The translations under genes were made by a program, and so were the position numbers. Positions 33,371 through 36,372 of a DNA stretch of 36,372 nucleotides are shown piece after piece. The DNA lies in contig NZ_JAGRPF010000024.1 in assembly GCF_020439865.1 (NCBI RefSeq), forward strand, positions 1 to 36,372, written 5' to 3'. Source of the DNA: Prosthecobacter sp. Its GTDB lineage: Bacteria; Verrucomicrobiota; Verrucomicrobiia; Verrucomicrobiales; Verrucomicrobiaceae. The notes beneath the pieces are model-generated. The model worked only from the letters and a program-made list of their open reading frames with translations, was not told where the DNA came from and ran no database searches. Within the stretch, counting starts at the first letter, position 1. The number at the start of each line of letters is the position of its first letter.

Positions 33371-34843
33371 CTAGCTGGCCTTTTTCGCCTTTTTCGTGGC
33401 AGGGGCGCTGATCTGGCCTTCGAGGGCGGCTTTTTTCACGGCTGGAGCGCTGAGGTGGCTTTCGAGCGAGGCGGCGCTGACGCCGAGGAATTTGGCGGTG
33501 CGATCTGCATCCTCACTGAAGTGGCGGTAGGCGAGTCGGGAAAGCTCACGCTCCACCCAAGGCAGAAGCTCGATGTCCGGGCTCTTTTCCGCAACGCTGA
33601 CAAGCATGCTCAAGGCGTCGCGCATGCGGGTTACCGTGTTCGACGGGTCCATGTGGCGTGCGCCCTTGCTGCCGAGCGGGATGTCAGAGGGCAGCAGCAC
33701 GTCCGAATTGCACAGAGCACAGGCGCGCTGGATGGTGTTTTCCAGTTCACGCACGTTGCCGGGCCAGTCGTAGGCATCGAGCATGTCGAGGGCATCCTCG
33801 GTAAAACGCATCTGCGGGCCCCGACGGCGTGCGGAGAGGCGGTGAAGGAAGAACTCGGCGAGCAGGCGCACATCCTCACGACGCTCACGGAGCGGCGGAA
33901 TGTGAATGCGCACGACGTTGAGACGGTAGAACAGGTCCTCGCGGAAGGTGCCTTTGGCGACCTCCGCTTCGAGGTTCTTGTTGGTGGCGGCAAGGACGCG
34001 GACGTCCGTCTTGAGCGTTTGATTGCTGCCGACGCGGGAATACTGGCCCTCCTGAAGCACGCGCAGCAGCTTGCTCTGCACGGCGAGCGGCATGTCGCCG
34101 ATTTCATCGAGGAAGAGCGTGCCGCCGTCGCACTGCTCGAAGCGGCCGACGCGCTGGTTCACGGCTCCGGTGAAGGAACCTTTCTCATGGCCGAAGATTT
34201 CGCTTTCGATCAGATTGTCCGGGATCGCCGTGATGTTGATGGCGGCGAATTCCTTCTGTGCACGCGGGCTGAACTTGTGGATGGCACCTGCGACGAGTTC
34301 CTTGCCACAGCCGCTTTCGCCGGTGATCATGACCGGGGCGTCGGAGCGTGAAACACGACCGATGAGCTTGAAGACCTCCTGCATGGCCACAGAGCGGCCG
34401 ATGATAGTTTCCTGAATGGATTCGGTGGGGACTTCGGAGATCTGGGCACGGGTGACTTTGCGCGCCTCGATGGAGGTGAGCGCGCTTTCGACCACGCTGC
34501 GCAGCTCATAGGGCAGGCGTTCCTTCCCCAGCACATCGTAGGCGCCGAGACGCATGGCCTCGATCACGTGGCTGGTGGTGGCCGTGCCGCTGAACAGGAT
34601 CACCATTGACTGGGGGTCGTTCTGGCGGAGGCGTTTGAGCAGTTCGATGCCGGTGGTGCCATTCAGGCGAACTTCAGAGAGCAGCAGGTCGGCGCGCTTC
34701 TTCAGGTACGAGGCCAGGGCGTCCTCGGCCCGCTCAAAGGTGCTGATGGAAACGCCCGGTGCTTTCAGGTGGGCGGCCGCCCACGCGAGAAAGTCGGCAT
34801 CTGGATCCACGATGATGAGGTGGGTATCCGGGTTGTCAGGCAT
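33371..34843 (-). CDS. Sigma-54-dependent response regulator (NtrC type) with Glu at the phospho-Asp position
   Basis: A 490-residue three-domain protein. The receiver domain (about 7-120) has DPD acids (D13, D15), S85 and K107, but the phosphoacceptor position reads SEVRLNG, giving E57 instead of Asp. The AAA+ domain (about 146-385) is intact: Walker A GESGCGKE (175-182), the sigma-54 contact loop GSFTGA (222-227), Walker B FLDEIGD (244-250) and the arginine-finger region FREDLFYRL. A Fis-type HTH is weakly visible (about 430-465), followed by a Lys/Ala-rich tail with a near repeat (SAPAVKKA, SAPATKKA). It should remodel sigma-54 RNA polymerase at distant promoters. Glu may mimic phosphorylation, so activity may be constant or controlled otherwise. 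It follows uppS on the same strand after 64 bases; no histidine kinase is beside it. Confidence 0.93.
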   Translation of the reverse strand: MPDNPDTHLIIVDPDADFLAWAAAHLKAPGVSISTFERAEDALASYLKKRADLLLSEVRLNGTTGIELLKRLRQNDPQSMVILFSGTATTSHVIEAMRLGAYDVLGKERLPYELRSVVESALTSIEARKVTRAQISEVPTESIQETIIGRSVAMQEVFKLIGRVSRSDAPVMITGESGCGKELVAGAIHKFSPRAQKEFAAINITAIPDNLIESEIFGHEKGSFTGAVNQRVGRFEQCDGGTLFLDEIGDMPLAVQSKLLRVLQEGQYSRVGSNQTLKTDVRVLAATNKNLEAEVAKGTFREDLFYRLNVVRIHIPPLRERREDVRLLAEFFLHRLSARRRGPQMRFTEDALDMLDAYDWPGNVRELENTIQRACALCNSDVLLPSDIPLGSKGARHMDPSNTVTRMRDALSMLVSVAEKSPDIELLPWVERELSRLAYRHFSEDADRTAKFLGVSAASLESHLSAPAVKKAALEGQISAPATKKAKKAS

Positions 34844-34907
34844 TTAGGGCGCGTTTTTTTGGTTGAGAGGGCGTTATCGCAGCAATTGGCGGGGAGGTCA
34901 ACATTCG

Positions 34908-35630
34908 TCACACACCCCCGAACCGGCGGTTGCGCTGGTGAAAGGCGCGGATGGCGGTTTTCAGGTCTTCCTTGGAAAAATCCGGCCAGAGTTTTTCCGT
35001 GATGTAAAACTCGGTGTAGCTCAACTGCCACAGCAGAAAGTTCGAAATCCGCATTTCACCCGAGGTGCGGATCAGCAGGTCGGGATCGGGGTAGTAGCGC
35101 GTGTAGAGATGCTTCCCGAACATTTCGACATCGATCATGGCCTTGTCGAGATGTCCCCGTTCCACGCTCTGCAGCAGGCTCTTCACGCCGTCAATGATCT
35201 CCTCCCGCCCTCCGTAGCTGAGCGCCAGGATGAGCGTGAGGCCGGTGTTCTGCGCGGTGGCCTCGATGCAGCGGTGCAGTTCGTTCTGGCAGGACTGCGG
35301 AAGGTCATGCAGACGGCCGATGGCCTGGAGGCGGACGTTCTGCTTCATCATCAGTTGCAGCTCGCCGCGCAGAAAGATCTCCAGCAGCTTCATCAGCGCG
35401 TCCACCTCGCGCTTCGGGCGTTTCCAGTTTTCCGAGGAAAAGGCGTACAGCGTGAGGAAGTCGACGCCGATTTCACCGCAGCATTCCACCACGCGTCTGA
35501 CGGTTTCCGCGCCGGCGCGATGGCCTTCGGTGCGCGGCAGGCCGCGTTCTTTCGCCCAGCGCCCGTTGCCGTCCATGATCATGGCGATATGGCGGGGAAC
35601 GGGTTTCAAGTCATCGTTGGGTCGGCTCAT
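34908..35630 (-). CDS. uppS: Undecaprenyl diphosphate synthase (cis-prenyltransferase)
   Basis: A 240-residue enzyme with the family signatures HIAMIMDGNGRWAK (catalytic D20), GHRAGAETVRRVV, LTLYAFSSENWKRP, SYGGREEI and DLLIRTSGEMRISNF. It condenses isopentenyl diphosphate onto farnesyl diphosphate to make the lipid carrier for peptidoglycan and other wall polymers. The ATG at 35630 matches the usual start; an in-frame extension to 35711 is not family-like. Unlike in many genomes, no cdsA or dxr follows; the next gene is the sigma-54 activator. It diverges from the zinc-ribbon protein gene across 127 bp. Confidence 0.96.
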   Translation of the reverse strand: MSRPNDDLKPVPRHIAMIMDGNGRWAKERGLPRTEGHRAGAETVRRVVECCGEIGVDFLTLYAFSSENWKRPKREVDALMKLLEIFLRGELQLMMKQNVRLQAIGRLHDLPQSCQNELHRCIEATAQNTGLTLILALSYGGREEIIDGVKSLLQSVERGHLDKAMIDVEMFGKHLYTRYYPDPDLLIRTSGEMRISNFLLWQLSYTEFYITEKLWPDFSKEDLKTAIRAFHQRNRRFGGV

Positions 35631-35757
35631 GCGAAGGGAAAAACCTACCGCATGCAGCTCTTCGCGCCAGAAAGTTCTGTGTCGCGAACGCTGTCGGGCG
35701 GATTGCCGCAATCAACACGCGCAAGATGTGGAGCATGCGCTAAGTTTTTTGCGCACG

Positions 35758-36372
35758 ATGAACCCCGGCACCACAGCCAGCTTGATCTGTCCGTCATGCG
35801 GACAGGCTTTTCTCTCCATGCAGCAGGGCATGGAGGGCATGGTGCAGTGCCCGCATTGTGCGCACAATGCGCCCCGCGCTTACTTCGGCACCCACGCGCA
35901 GGTTGCGGGTGTTGCGCAGGTGCGGCGGCGTGTGTCCCAGACGCAACCGTTGCAAAATGCGCAGCCTGTTGTGTTTCAAGCGCCGCAGAATTCACCGACG
36001 GTTCCTTCCCAGCCGGTGGCCTGGGCGGGTGCACCGATGGCGACGCACGATCAGGCGCCGCCGGTTTCCATCGCACGCGCCAACTTGCAGTACTCACAGG
36101 CACTGATGCCGACAGGGGAGCCGCCTCCTCCGTCCGAAGAATACGTGAGGCCTCCGCATCTGCAGGGCTCGCCGTGGCGGGGAGCTTTCATCCTGCTCGC
36201 GTTCACTGTTACGTGTGGCGGTGCGGTCTGGTTTTGGTGGGATCGCGTCAACGCTCCAGCGGCTCAATCAACGTCGCCTGCCGGTCCGCCGCCGTTGCAA
36301 GTTGAGCTTCGTCAAGCACAGGAGCCTCCAAAAAGACTGATGCCCTTTGTGTCGACGCCGCTGCCGGATGTG
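35758..36372 (+). CDS. Zinc-ribbon, single-pass membrane protein (3' partial)
   Basis: The frame opens at ATG 35758 and stays open to the window end (205 residues, no stop), so the C-terminus is missing. The start carries a zinc ribbon of two Cys pairs, ICPSCGQAF (about residues 10-18) and QCPHCAHN (about 30-37), of the kind found in envelope proteins of this group. Then comes a long Pro/Gln/Ala-rich linker and one membrane helix (GAFILLAFTVTCGGAVWFWW, about 141-160) followed by more Pro-rich sequence. The domain after the helix would be outside the cytoplasm. Function unknown. It diverges from uppS. Confidence 0.8.
   Translation, partial: MNPGTTASLICPSCGQAFLSMQQGMEGMVQCPHCAHNAPRAYFGTHAQVAGVAQVRRRVSQTQPLQNAQPVVFQAPQNSPTVPSQPVAWAGAPMATHDQAPPVSIARANLQYSQALMPTGEPPPPSEEYVRPPHLQGSPWRGAFILLAFTVTCGGAVWFWWDRVNAPAAQSTSPAGPPPLQVELRQAQEPPKRLMPFVSTPLPDV

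Noticed and set aside
33080..34351. A 423-codon plus-strand frame opposite the sigma-54 activator
   Set aside because: Antisense shadow of the AAA+ domain; no recognisable motif.
34863..36305. A 480-codon plus-strand frame over uppS and the zinc-ribbon gene
   Set aside because: It is antisense to uppS and out of frame with the zinc-ribbon protein, and shows no domain.

Overview
The window is ordinary, densely coded chromosomal DNA of a GC-rich Gram-negative bacterium. Outer-membrane and lipoprotein genes, together with family content (alginate-export-type porin, DUF1080 lipoprotein, EboE-like TIM barrel, bifunctional rhamnulose-phosphate aldolase/dehydrogenase, Sel1 repeats), suggest the Verrucomicrobiota/Planctomycetota group, most likely Verrucomicrobiales. 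This placement rests on recall of family distributions, not on a search. I see no insertion sequence, phage, CRISPR array or rRNA. One tRNA gene is present.

Layout. 1-795: 3' part of a NarL-type sensor histidine kinase. 895-10290: an inorganic-carbon locus. A SulP anion transporter and an outer-membrane porin lie on the minus strand, diverging across a 428 bp regulatory gap from dabA, dabB and a second antiporter-like subunit. 10498-18205: a five-gene lipid-breakdown operon: patatin lipase, PaaK-like acyl-CoA ligase, thiolase, hydratase/hydroxyacyl-CoA dehydrogenase fusion, acyl-CoA dehydrogenase. 18292-20221: mscL convergent with dnaB. 20399-22105: a Sel1-repeat protein ended by a strong terminator that appears to overlap the promoter of tRNA-Ala(GGC). 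22276-24692: an uncharacterised 229-residue protein, dnaN, and a proline-rich lipoprotein. 24803-28318: tyrA-aroA-cmk-plsC (aromatic amino-acid, nucleotide and phospholipid synthesis). 28319-29058: small membrane proteins on the minus strand. 29205-33312: minus-strand carbohydrate genes (bifunctional RhaD aldolase, EboE-like TIM barrel, DUF1080 lipoprotein). 33371-35630: a sigma-54 activator with a Glu in place of the receiver phospho-Asp, then uppS. 35758-36372: the start of a zinc-ribbon membrane protein that runs off the window.

The most notable parts are: (a) the divergent porin/SulP and DabA-DabB-DabB2 cluster, which looks like a complete bicarbonate/CO2 acquisition module with an unusual second, partly degenerate proton-channel subunit; (b) the terminator/tRNA-promoter overlap at 22109-22174; (c) the Asp-to-Glu receiver in the sigma-54 activator; (d) the compact lipase-to-beta-oxidation operon that uses a PaaK-type ligase instead of a FadD-type one. 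None is certain to be new to science, but each makes a specific testable prediction.
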